Source: a bacterium
GTDB taxonomy: Bacteria > Planctomycetota > J058 > JAJDCP01
Reading direction: 5' to 3'
NCBI GenBank assembly: GCA_030428695.1
Contig: JAUIEM010000006.1
Coordinates: forward strand, 1 to 50,100
DNA: 50,100 nt
A program made the position numbers and the translations under genes. Below the pieces are notes generated by a model, which had not been told where the DNA came from, did not search any database, and saw nothing but the letters and a program-made list of their open reading frames with translations. This document shows positions 6,777 to 13,415 of the stretch, one piece after another (position 1 is the first letter of the stretch; each line of letters opens with the position of its first letter).

Positions 6777-7838
6777 TCAGGCCTCCTGCAGGGCCGCCAC
6801 CTTCCCCTCCAGGGCCCGGCGCAGGTCGTTCCACAGCTCCGGCCGCAGCCGGCGGATGTCCTCGACGGTGGCGCGCACCAGCGGCAGCTCGCGCGGGCCG
6901 TGCGGAAGCACCGCCTCGACCAGCAGGGCGTCGAGCTCGGCAGGCGCGAGCGTGCCCCCACCCCGGAGCAGCATGGCGAGCGACTCGATACGGGACGGCG
7001 CACCGTCGGGCACGTCGGCGATGTGGGTGGCCCGGAGGCGCGTGCCGGGGATCGGCACACCCGCCAGCACTTCCTTCCGGGAAGCGTCTCGCACGACCAG
7101 ACGCAGCCTCCCCTCGGCATGGAGGTAGCCGAGCGCCTCCTGGGTACTGGCCACAGTCGACAGGTCGCACGCGTCGTAGACCTCCGAGACCTTGGTGAAG
7201 CCCTTCTTCTTCCGGACCTTCCGGTAGGCCGACCAGGCCGCGGCCTTCGCCTTCCCTGCCTTGGCCGCATCGGCGTCCTTGGGCAGCGTGACGTGCGCGA
7301 TCTCCAGATCTCCGACCTTCATCCCGGGGCTGCCCATCTCGAGGCCCGCACGGCCGCTGTGCTGCAGGTACTCGAGCACGCCGGCGAGGGCGCGGTCGGT
7401 GAAGGGCACGGCGTCGATCAGGTCGCGGATCTCCATCTGTCCGCCGTTGCACTGGAGCGTCCACAGCACGACGCCACGGGGGGAGAGCACCAGCGTGTCC
7501 CCGTCCTCGAGCGTGAGCAGCACGCCGGCCTGGGCGAGCTCGTCGACGGCCAGCTTGAAGTCGGAGACGTCGAGGTCGGCAGCGCCGCGCAGGGCGTCGG
7601 GCGGACAGGCGGGCCAGGTCGAGCCGGGCGACTCGGCGAGCCTCCGGAGCCCGGCCAGCACCTTGTCCTGGCGCAGCTCGCGGGCCTCGGCCTCGGCAGC
7701 TTCACGCGCCTTGCGCTTCGCTTCGGCCTCGGCCTCGAGGCGGGCGATGCCCTGGACGAGGAGTCGTTCCTGCAGGTCGGTGGCCTTGACGCCCATGGCG
7801 TCGGCGAGCTTGGCGAGCTTGGTCGTGGTCTTCGACAT
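6777..7838 (-). CDS. Unknown protein with repeated winged-helix-like segments (353 aa)
   Basis: The ATG at 7838 follows GGAGA at eight bases. The N-terminal 60 residues form a charged coiled coil (EAEAEAKRKAREAAEAEARE). At least three helix-plus-wing-like units follow: DFKLAVDELAQAGVLL (about 90-105), RALAGVLEYLQHSGRAGLE (about 150-168) and TQEALGYLHAEGRLRLVV (about 235-252). The pattern suggests a nucleic-acid-binding protein, perhaps a replication or packaging accessory. It lies 100 bases upstream of the terminase-small-like gene on the same strand. No catalytic motif is visible, and no named family is claimed. Confidence 0.6.
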   Translation of the reverse strand: MSKTTTKLAKLADAMGVKATDLQERLLVQGIARLEAEAEAKRKAREAAEAEARELRQDKVLAGLRRLAESPGSTWPACPPDALRGAADLDVSDFKLAVDELAQAGVLLTLEDGDTLVLSPRGVVLWTLQCNGGQMEIRDLIDAVPFTDRALAGVLEYLQHSGRAGLEMGSPGMKVGDLEIAHVTLPKDADAAKAGKAKAAAWSAYRKVRKKKGFTKVSEVYDACDLSTVASTQEALGYLHAEGRLRLVVRDASRKEVLAGVPIPGTRLRATHIADVPDGAPSRIESLAMLLRGGGTLAPAELDALLVEAVLPHGPRELPLVRATVEDIRRLRPELWNDLRRALEGKVAALQEA

Positions 7839-7868
7839 GTTCGGGGTCTCCGTCGGGTGGGTGGGTTC

Positions 7869-8033
7869 CTACAGGGCGGCGATGATGTCCGGGCGTTCGG
7901 CGATCCGCTTCAGGCCGAGGCGGAGCGCAACGCGAGCCACACGGCTGCAACGCTCGTCGTGCTGCTCGGCCACGAGGCGGAGCGCAGCCATGTCGGCGGG
8001 CTTCATGCGCAGGAAGAGGCTCTCGCTGTACAT
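7869..8033 (-). CDS. Small regulator-like protein (54 aa)
   Basis: The ATG at 8033 has GGGAGGA seven bases upstream, which decides this start over an upstream one that would run through an operator-like palindrome. The product begins MYSESLFLRMKPADMAALR and continues as two helices (LRLVAEQHDERCSRVARVAL and GLKRIAERPDI), the size and order of a short ribbon-helix-helix protein. It is the first gene of the minus-strand run, directly behind palindromes at 8061-8079 and 8130-8153. Autoregulation is plausible but inferred. Confidence 0.55.
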   Translation of the reverse strand: MYSESLFLRMKPADMAALRLVAEQHDERCSRVARVALRLGLKRIAERPDIIAAL

Positions 8034-8060
8034 CTCGGTTCCTCCCGGGCCAGCGGCCGC

Positions 8061-8079
8061 GTGTATAGCGGCCATACAC
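8061..8079. promoter_or_regulatory. Operator-like inverted repeat upstream of the small regulator
   Basis: GTGTATAGCGGCCATACAC has perfect 6-bp arms (GTGTAT and ATACAC) around a 7-base centre. It lies 28 bases upstream of the start at 8033 and contains a TATACA box on the minus strand, so a bound protein would probably block this promoter. Confidence 0.5.
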
Positions 8080-8129
8080 GAAGCGTATGCGGGAGGACCG
8101 TCAACAACAAGGGGGTTGGACGGGATTCC

Positions 8130-8153
8130 GTACAAATCGGTACAGATCTGTAC
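8130..8153. promoter_or_regulatory. Double GTAC palindrome (operator candidate)
   Basis: GTACAGATCTGTAC (8140-8153) is a perfect 14-bp palindrome. It overlaps a related copy GTACAAATCGGTAC (8130-8143), the two sharing the central GTAC with a 10-bp offset. This looks like a pair of overlapping dimer sites on one DNA face, between the stop of the 53-aa gene and the small regulator gene. Confidence 0.5.
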
Positions 8154-8159
8154 TTTTTG

Positions 8160-8321
8160 TCAGGCTGGGGCGTCGACGGGCGCGGTCTGCGCCCACACGC
8201 GCAGCCACTTCGGCGGCTTCGGCTCCGCAGCGCGCACGGCCATGTCGGCCCACAAGGCCGCGATGTACGGGCGTTCGAGCAGCACTTCGATGGGGCGCGA
8301 CACGGGTTGCAGTCTCGGCAT
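8160..8321 (-). CDS. Small Trp-rich prophage protein (53 aa)
   Basis: ATG at 8321 to TGA at 8160. The protein reads MPRLQPVSRPIEVLLERPYI, then AALWADMAVRAAEPKPPKW and LRVWAQTAPVDAPA. The central helix-like segment and Trp content look protein-like rather than random, and a GAGG lies about nine bases upstream of the start. It precedes the 54-aa gene on the same strand, separated by the palindromes at 8130-8153. It resembles short prophage proteins of unknown role. Because it is so short, the call is tentative. Confidence 0.45.
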   Translation of the reverse strand: MPRLQPVSRPIEVLLERPYIAALWADMAVRAAEPKPPKWLRVWAQTAPVDAPA

Positions 8322-8389
8322 GGACCAGGTCCTCGTCCTCGAGCTCGGGAAGAGGATGGCACACGGGTCCGACAGGACAGTCGGACGAG

Positions 8390-8438
8390 GTGTCTACTGT
8401 AGACACCGAGTAGACGGGTGGTAGACACCAAAGTAGAC
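8390..8438. promoter_or_regulatory. Helically phased GTAGAC motifs with a 17-bp palindrome
   Basis: GTGTCTACTGTAGACAC (8390-8406) has perfect 8-bp arms about one central base. GTAGAC then recurs at 8399, 8410, 8421 and 8433, at steps of 11, 11 and 12 bp, so all copies face the same side of the helix. A fifth copy is at 8498. This is the pattern of a cooperative repressor or replication-initiator binding region upstream of the minus-strand genes. Confidence 0.6.
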
Positions 8439-8586
8439 AACGCCAGACCTCTGTTCCTCCGCCTACCAGGCCAATGCTCAGACAGTCTTGAGCGACAGTA
8501 GACAGGATCGGCGGGCAGACCGGGGGAGTTGCGGAACCGATACTTGATCTCTCATCCGCCGGTCGCCAAAAGGGTCGCCAACTGGA

Positions 8587-8621
8587 TGTCACCAGGTGTC
8601 ATTCCCTGTCACAGCCTGGCA
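8587..8621. repeat. Four 10-bp-spaced TG(T/G)CA motifs (possible integrase arm sites)
   Basis: TGTCA at 8587, 8597 and 8607 and TGGCA at 8617 recur at exactly 10 bp, each followed by a variable pentamer that mostly ends in a purine/pyrimidine pair. They begin 110 bp from the tRNA-like fragment at 8697-8743. Tyrosine integrases of temperate phages bind short tandem arm sites at this distance from the core, so these are read as arm sites of the att region (inferred). Confidence 0.5.
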
Positions 8622-8696
8622 CTTGAAGAACGCCCCGGAGGCCTGTATTCTGGCGCTCCCTGGCGGAGTGTGCTACCAGGTGGCGAAGGCCGAAAG

Positions 8697-8743
8697 CCGG
8701 ACTTCGGATCTGAGGGTTGGGGGTTCGAGTCCTCCCTGGCGCG
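8697..8743 (+). other. 3' fragment of a tRNA-Arg(TCG)-like gene, probable prophage att site
   Basis: An anticodon arm (CCGGA CTTCGGA TCTGA, anticodon TCG at 8704-8706 after the invariant T), a 5-base variable loop, a T arm (GGGGG TTCGAGT CCTCC, 8719-8735) and an acceptor 3' strand CTGGCGC plus G follow each other with exact tRNA spacing. The 5' half expected for pairing (GCGCCAG acceptor and a D arm) is absent upstream, and no CCA follows. This is what remains at the distal end when a phage integrates into the 3' part of a tRNA gene; the restored tRNA should be beyond the left edge. Confidence 0.7.
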
Positions 8744-9001
8744 TGGGTTTCCCGCAGGTGTCGCGTGGCAGGTGACGCCAGAAGTGCCACCACGATCGAC
8801 CCAACCTCTCGTCATGAGACTTCGGTGCGAAGCAGCTGCGGGGTCTCCGACGCGCCCACCGCCGACCTCACAAGAGGACCGTGCCTCCCGCTGGCGCTCG
8901 CGCGGCAACTCGCCCGACAGGCTCGGGTTTGCTACGATGTCACGGACGCCCGATGGACCGCGTAGAACAGATGACCTCTGTTGTGTGGGGCTGGCGGAAC
9001 G

Positions 9002-9766
9002 ATGTATCACCCATTCGAGCTGGTCCTTGGGGAAGACCCCGAGAAGGTCGACGCGGCCGAGCTCGGGAGGTTCCTGACCACGATCTCGAAGGCCACGGCG
9101 ATCGAGTACGGCGGGCGCGTGACTCCCGTCGTCAGTCTCGTCGGAATCACCGCCGGCAGTACGCGCCCCCGCCTGCAGGTCGCACCTCCCGCAGCCCGAG
9201 ACGCCTGCCGGCTCCTGGCCTTTGCGGCTGGCGACGAGACCGTGAAGGTCAGCCCGGAGGCGCGAAAGGTGATCGTCAAGCTTGCCGACCTGGCCCGCGA
9301 CTACGGGCGTTCCGCCTACCAGATCGAGTCGGTGAACGGCTACCTGGCGGAGCTGGGGGGTCGATGGACCATCCCCGCGGCGGCACCGCCACCGGTCCCG
9401 CGCATCTCCCACGGAGGGACCAGCATCCACGGGAAGTGTGTGAGGGTCGGCGGCGACAAGGCGCCGAAGATCGAGGTCAGGTACCGCGGAAAGGTCATCG
9501 AGTGCGTCGCCACCAAAGAGCTCTGCAAACAGGTAACGCCACGCCTGTACAGGATCGTCGGCCTCCGTGGCGAAGCGAAGTGGGACAGTGAGTCTTGGGA
9601 GATCAAGGAGCTCAAGGTGCTCGAGGTTCTCGACTTCGACGATAGCAAGTCCCCGCTCGAAGCGATCGAGTCAATTGGAGAGCACGTTGGCGAAGCCTGG
9701 GCTGGCCTCGATATCGAGCGAGAGATCCGGCGCATGCTGGACTGGAAGCCGCCGCCCGCCCGGTAG
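9002..9766 (+). CDS. Conserved-looking protein of unknown function (254 aa)
   Basis: The ATG at 9002 is chosen; a GTG 21 bases upstream is possible. The N-terminal half reads like a mixed alpha/beta domain with RFLTTISKATAIEYGG and SLVGITAGSTRPRLQVA, a pattern met in uncharacterised bacterial proteins that monitor or accompany mobile elements. The C-terminal half has a small beta-barrel-like part (KIEVRYRGKVIECVATKEL) and an acidic helical end. It has no signal peptide or membrane helix. It stands alone on the plus strand just outside the prophage boundary, with an unusually AT-richer start region. No function assigned. Confidence 0.7.
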   Translation: MYHPFELVLGEDPEKVDAAELGRFLTTISKATAIEYGGRVTPVVSLVGITAGSTRPRLQVAPPAARDACRLLAFAAGDETVKVSPEARKVIVKLADLARDYGRSAYQIESVNGYLAELGGRWTIPAAAPPPVPRISHGGTSIHGKCVRVGGDKAPKIEVRYRGKVIECVATKELCKQVTPRLYRIVGLRGEAKWDSESWEIKELKVLEVLDFDDSKSPLEAIESIGEHVGEAWAGLDIEREIRRMLDWKPPPAR

Positions 9767-9780
9767 ACATGCCGACGGTG

Positions 9781-9804
9781 TCGAGGGCCTTGTTCTGCCC
9801 TCGA
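9781..9804. terminator. 8-bp hairpin after the 254-aa gene
   Basis: TCGAGGGC (9781-9788) and GCCCTCGA (9797-9804) pair perfectly across an 8-base loop, 15 bases after the stop codon at 9766. No T tract follows, so termination would be weak or factor-dependent. Confidence 0.4.
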
Positions 9805-9865
9805 TGGCAGGCCTCCTGGTAGCTCCGCTTCACCGGCTGCCGCCCGGCGGCGCACGGAGGGCACG

Positions 9866-12800
9866 ATGCAGCCCAGCACCCGCTTCGCCTCCGCCCTCCT
9901 ACTCCTCAGCTTCCTCCCCATCTGCCTGGCCCAGGAGCCCGAGCCGCCCTCCGCGCTGAGCGAGGAGGCCCTCCAGCGGCGGATCACGGCCGTCGAGGCC
10001 GACTCCCTGCTGGCCGAGAGCGCCCGGGGCCAGCTGCTGGCGCTGTATCAGCAGGCGCTGAGCGAGCGGCTCGCCGCGTCGGAGCTCGAGCAGAAGGCGG
10101 CGGACTTCGAGCGCGAGGCATCCGCGGCTCCCGGGGTGATGGCGGCGATCCAGGAGGAGCTGGCCCAGCCACCGGAGGCGCCGCGTCCCGAGGTTCCGCC
10201 GGACGCCTCCCAGGGCCAGGTCGAGCTGCTCGTCTCCCAGGCGGCGTCGGATGTCGCCTCCGCGCGGGAACAGGTCGAGAAGCTGCGCTCCGAGCGGGCG
10301 CGCCGCAACGAACGGCGGGCCAGCCTCGACCAGCAGATGACGGAGGCCAAGCTCCGCCTCTCCGACCTGCAGGACAGCTTGCGCGCGCCGTCCGACACCT
10401 CCGCCCTCGGCGAGGCGCGACGCGTGCTGGCGCTCGCGCAGCGGGACAGCGTCGAGGCCGCGATCCGCGCCTACGGGGCCGAGCTCGCGAACTACGAGGC
10501 CCGCATCGAGGTGCTCCCGGCGCGGATCGACCGGGCCCTGCGCCGGCTGAGCCTCGCGGAGCAGGCGCACGACGCCTGGCAGCAGGTGGCGGCGGAGAGG
10601 CGCCAGCGGGCCGCGGAAGAGGCGACCCGCGAAGCCGAGCGGATGCGCCTGGAGGCGGCGCGGCAGATCCCGGCGCTGCGCGATCTCGCCGCGCAGAACG
10701 AAGGGCTGGCGCACCTGCGCTCGGGCATCGACGGCGACGCGGGAACCAGCGCGCGGCTCGACCAGGTGCAGGCGAGCCTGCGCGCGCGGCAGGAGCAGGC
10801 GAGCCAGCTGCGCGAACGCTACGAGTCGATGCTGCGGAAGATCGAGGCCGCGGGGCTGACCAATTCGATGGGCCTGTTGCTGCGCAAGGAGAAGGACCGG
10901 CTCCCCGACCTGCGCGCGTTGCGAGGCGCGATCCAGGCCCAGCAGGAGCAGATCTCGGACGTCCAGTTCCAGCTGATCGTGCGCAGTGAGGAGCGGTCGA
11001 CCGCCGGTGACATCGAGGTCCAGCTCGCGGAGCTGCTCGGCGCGAGCCTCGCGGGGCTCGGCGAGCAGGAGCAGGCCGACCTGCAGCGCGTCGGGCGCGA
11101 GATCCTCGTCGCGCGACGCGCCCTGCTGGACGCCCTGATCGCGGACTACGAGCTCCTCTTCAGCCGCCTGGTCGAGCTCGATGTCGCGTGCCGCGAGGTC
11201 GTCGCGCTGACCGAGGGCTGCCTCGACTTCATCGAAGAGCGCATCCTCTGGGTGCGGAGCGTCAGCGGCAGCGCGATCCCCGACCCGGCCGACGCCGGCG
11301 AGGCGCTCGCCTGGTTGTGCGACCCGGTGGTGTGGGCCCGCGAGCTCGGGAGCAGCCTGCGCGCCGCGGGCGACCGCTGGCCCGAGGTGCTCCTGGGGCT
11401 GCTGGTCATCGTCGCCCTGCTCTCCAGCCGGTTTCTCTCCCGCGGGCGGATCCGGCGCATGGCGACGATCGTCGAGCGACGTGCCGAGGACAGCTTCACG
11501 TACACCGTCTGGGCGTTCCTGCTGGTCCTCTTGCGCGCGACCGCGTTCCCGGCGCTGATCGTCGGCGTGAGCTGGATCCTCCACGCACCGGGCGGGCGTG
11601 CCTCGGTGGGGCAGTCCGCCGCGGCCGGGCTGGACGCCGCCGCCTTCGCGCTCCTCGCCTACGAGCTCCTGCGCCAGGTGCTCCGGCCCGACGGCCTGGG
11701 GGAGGTCCACTTCCGCTGGAGCCGGAGCGCCTGCGCCCACGTCCGCTGGCATCTGCGCTGGTTCATGCCGCTGGTGCTGGCGACGGTCTTCGTGGTCCGC
11801 ACGCTCGATCACCAGCAGCGCAGCGACCTGTGGAACGACGCGCTCGGGCGCATCGCCTTCGTCGTCGCGCAGCTCGCGCTGGCCGTCTTCCTCCACCGCA
11901 TCCTGCGCCCCTCCGGGCCGGTGCTCGGGGGCTACCTGCGAGCGCACGGCGACGGCTGGGTGAACCGCCTGCGCCACGTCTGGTTCCCGCTGGCGGTCCT
12001 GCTCCCCTTGAGCCTCGCCGCGCTCGCGCTCCGCGGCTACTACTACACCGCGCTCCGGCTCGACACCAGGCTCCAGGCGTGGATCTGGCTGTTCCTGCTG
12101 CTGACCCTCGCCCACAGCCTGTTCCGCCGCTGGATGCGGGTGGCGGGGCGCAAGCTGCGCGCGCAATCCGACCCCCGGCCGGGCGCTGGCGAGGGGGAGC
12201 CCGCGTCCGCCCAGGAGGGCACGCCGGACTCGGCGGCGCGCATCAAGGAGCTGATCGGCCTGGCGCCCGAGGAAGACCTGCTCGAGACGCCCGACATCGA
12301 CGCGCAGGCGTCCAGGCTGTTCCGGAGCGCGGTCGCCCTGGCGCTGCTGCTGGTCACCTACGCGGTCTGGTCCGACGTCCTCCCCGCGCTGCGGCGGCTG
12401 GAGCAGCTCCAGATCTGGCCGCGGCTCGCCGTGATCGAGGCGGCGGGCCCGGCCCCCGTCGGCCTCGCGGCGCCGATGGACACGGAGCCCACGCCGCTGC
12501 CCGGTCTGGAGCTCGTGCCGGAGGGCGAAGCCTCGAGCGTGCTCCCGACCGTCGATCGGGTCACCGTCGCGGACCTGCTCCTCGCCCTGCTGATCCTGGC
12601 GTTCACGCTGATCGCCGCGCAGAACCTCCCGGGCCTGCTAGAGATCCTGCTCCTGCGCCGCCTCGCCCTCGATCAGGGAGGCCGCTACGCGATCACCACC
12701 CTGGTCCGCTACCTGATCATCCTGGTCGGGGTGCCGATGGTCTTCGACCGCCTCGGGATCCGCTGGAGCAGCGTCCAGTGGCTGGTCGCCGCGCTGACCT

Positions 12801-13357
12801 TCGGACTGGGCTTCGGGCTGCAGGAGATCTTCGCGAACTTCGTCTCCGGTCTGATCATCCTGTTCGAGCGGCCCATCCGGGTCGGGGACATCGTAACGGT
12901 GGAGGGAACCAGCGGCGTGGTCACCCGCATCCGCATGCGCGCGACGACCATCACCGACTTCGACAACAAGGAGCTGATCGTGCCCAACCGCCAGTTCGTC
13001 ACGGCGGCCGTGTTGAACTGGACCCATCCGAGCGACATCATGCGCGTGGTCATCCCGGTGGGGATCGCCTACGGAACCGATGTCGAGCGCGTGCGGAAGC
13101 TGCTGGTGGGCCTGGCGGACAAGCACGCCCTCGTGCTGAAGCAGCCGCCGCCGAGCTGCGTCGCCGTCGAGCTCGCGGCGAGCGTGCTGCAGCTCGAGCT
13201 GTACGCCTTCGTCGCCCGCGCGAAGGACGGGCCACGCGTCCGGCACGACCTGATCCGGACGGTCGAGCAGACCTGCCGGGAGGCGGGCATCGAGCTTCCG
13301 TATCCGCAGCTCGATGTCCGCATGCGGGGCGATGCGGAGCCGCCGGAAACGACCTGA
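9866..13357 (+). CDS. MscK/MscM-like mechanosensitive channel with large periplasmic domain (1163 aa)
   Basis: The ATG at 9866 follows GGAGG at five bases. A signal peptide (about residues 1-22) leads into about 480 residues of Ala/Glu/Arg-rich coiled coil, the periplasmic part typical of MscK and YbiO-type channels. Multiple membrane helices follow from about residue 500 to 960, interrupted by a charged loop (about 765-810). The C-terminal MscS domain includes the pore-lining helix and the hallmark FGLGFGLQEIFANFVSGLII, FERPIRVGDIV, and VPNRQFVTAAVLNWT (about 960-1065), then the alpha/beta vestibule. Such channels open under membrane tension to release solutes at osmotic downshock. It appears monocistronic. 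Confidence 0.92.
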   Translation: MQPSTRFASALLLLSFLPICLAQEPEPPSALSEEALQRRITAVEADSLLAESARGQLLALYQQALSERLAASELEQKAADFEREASAAPGVMAAIQEELAQPPEAPRPEVPPDASQGQVELLVSQAASDVASAREQVEKLRSERARRNERRASLDQQMTEAKLRLSDLQDSLRAPSDTSALGEARRVLALAQRDSVEAAIRAYGAELANYEARIEVLPARIDRALRRLSLAEQAHDAWQQVAAERRQRAAEEATREAERMRLEAARQIPALRDLAAQNEGLAHLRSGIDGDAGTSARLDQVQASLRARQEQASQLRERYESMLRKIEAAGLTNSMGLLLRKEKDRLPDLRALRGAIQAQQEQISDVQFQLIVRSEERSTAGDIEVQLAELLGASLAGLGEQEQADLQRVGREILVARRALLDALIADYELLFSRLVELDVACREVVALTEGCLDFIEERILWVRSVSGSAIPDPADAGEALAWLCDPVVWARELGSSLRAAGDRWPEVLLGLLVIVALLSSRFLSRGRIRRMATIVERRAEDSFTYTVWAFLLVLLRATAFPALIVGVSWILHAPGGRASVGQSAAAGLDAAAFALLAYELLRQVLRPDGLGEVHFRWSRSACAHVRWHLRWFMPLVLATVFVVRTLDHQQRSDLWNDALGRIAFVVAQLALAVFLHRILRPSGPVLGGYLRAHGDGWVNRLRHVWFPLAVLLPLSLAALALRGYYYTALRLDTRLQAWIWLFLLLTLAHSLFRRWMRVAGRKLRAQSDPRPGAGEGEPASAQEGTPDSAARIKELIGLAPEEDLLETPDIDAQASRLFRSAVALALLLVTYAVWSDVLPALRRLEQLQIWPRLAVIEAAGPAPVGLAAPMDTEPTPLPGLELVPEGEASSVLPTVDRVTVADLLLALLILAFTLIAAQNLPGLLEILLLRRLALDQGGRYAITTLVRYLIILVGVPMVFDRLGIRWSSVQWLVAALTFGLGFGLQEIFANFVSGLIILFERPIRVGDIVTVEGTSGVVTRIRMRATTITDFDNKELIVPNRQFVTAAVLNWTHPSDIMRVVIPVGIAYGTDVERVRKLLVGLADKHALVLKQPPPSCVAVELAASVLQLELYAFVARAKDGPRVRHDLIRTVEQTCREAGIELPYPQLDVRMRGDAEPPETT

Positions 13358-13371
13358 GCTTTCGCCCGTTG

Positions 13372-13388
13372 GATTCACCGGGGTTTCG
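13372..13388. repeat. Diverged copy of the dispersed GATTCACCGGG repeat
   Basis: GATTCACCGGGGTTTCG, preceded by TTG, differs by one base from the core at 28243 and 47294 (GATTCACCGGGATTTCG). It sits 15 bases after the channel gene stop. The match ends after the core, so this copy may be a decayed end or coincidence. Confidence 0.4.
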
Positions 13389-13415
13389 CTGTCTGGACGA
13401 GGGAGGTGCGCGCGA

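Larger units (their letters stand above)
1..8743. mobile_element. Right part of an integrated prophage or phage satellite
   Basis: The stretch holds a terminase-small-like protein, an S49 head maturation protease, a tape-measure-like protein and several short unknown genes, tightly packed and mostly on the minus strand. It ends at a tRNA 3' fragment (8697-8743) preceded by 10-bp-spaced TGTCA motifs, the layout of an att site with integrase arm sites. The intact tRNA and the integrase should lie left of base 1, because the plus-strand tRNA fragment marks the distal end. Large terminase, portal and major capsid genes are not visible, so the element is a remnant, a satellite, or carries them further left. 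The type of element is inferred. Confidence 0.75.

Noticed and set aside
8656..8743. Complete tRNA gene
   Set aside because: The 3' half is convincing, but no D arm and no GCGCCAG acceptor strand lie upstream at the needed distance; GCGCTCC at 8654 pairs at only five of seven positions.
8900..9000. Promoter of the 254-aa gene at TACGAT (about 8934)
   Set aside because: The -10 match is fair, but no -35 box of any quality stands 16-18 bases before it.
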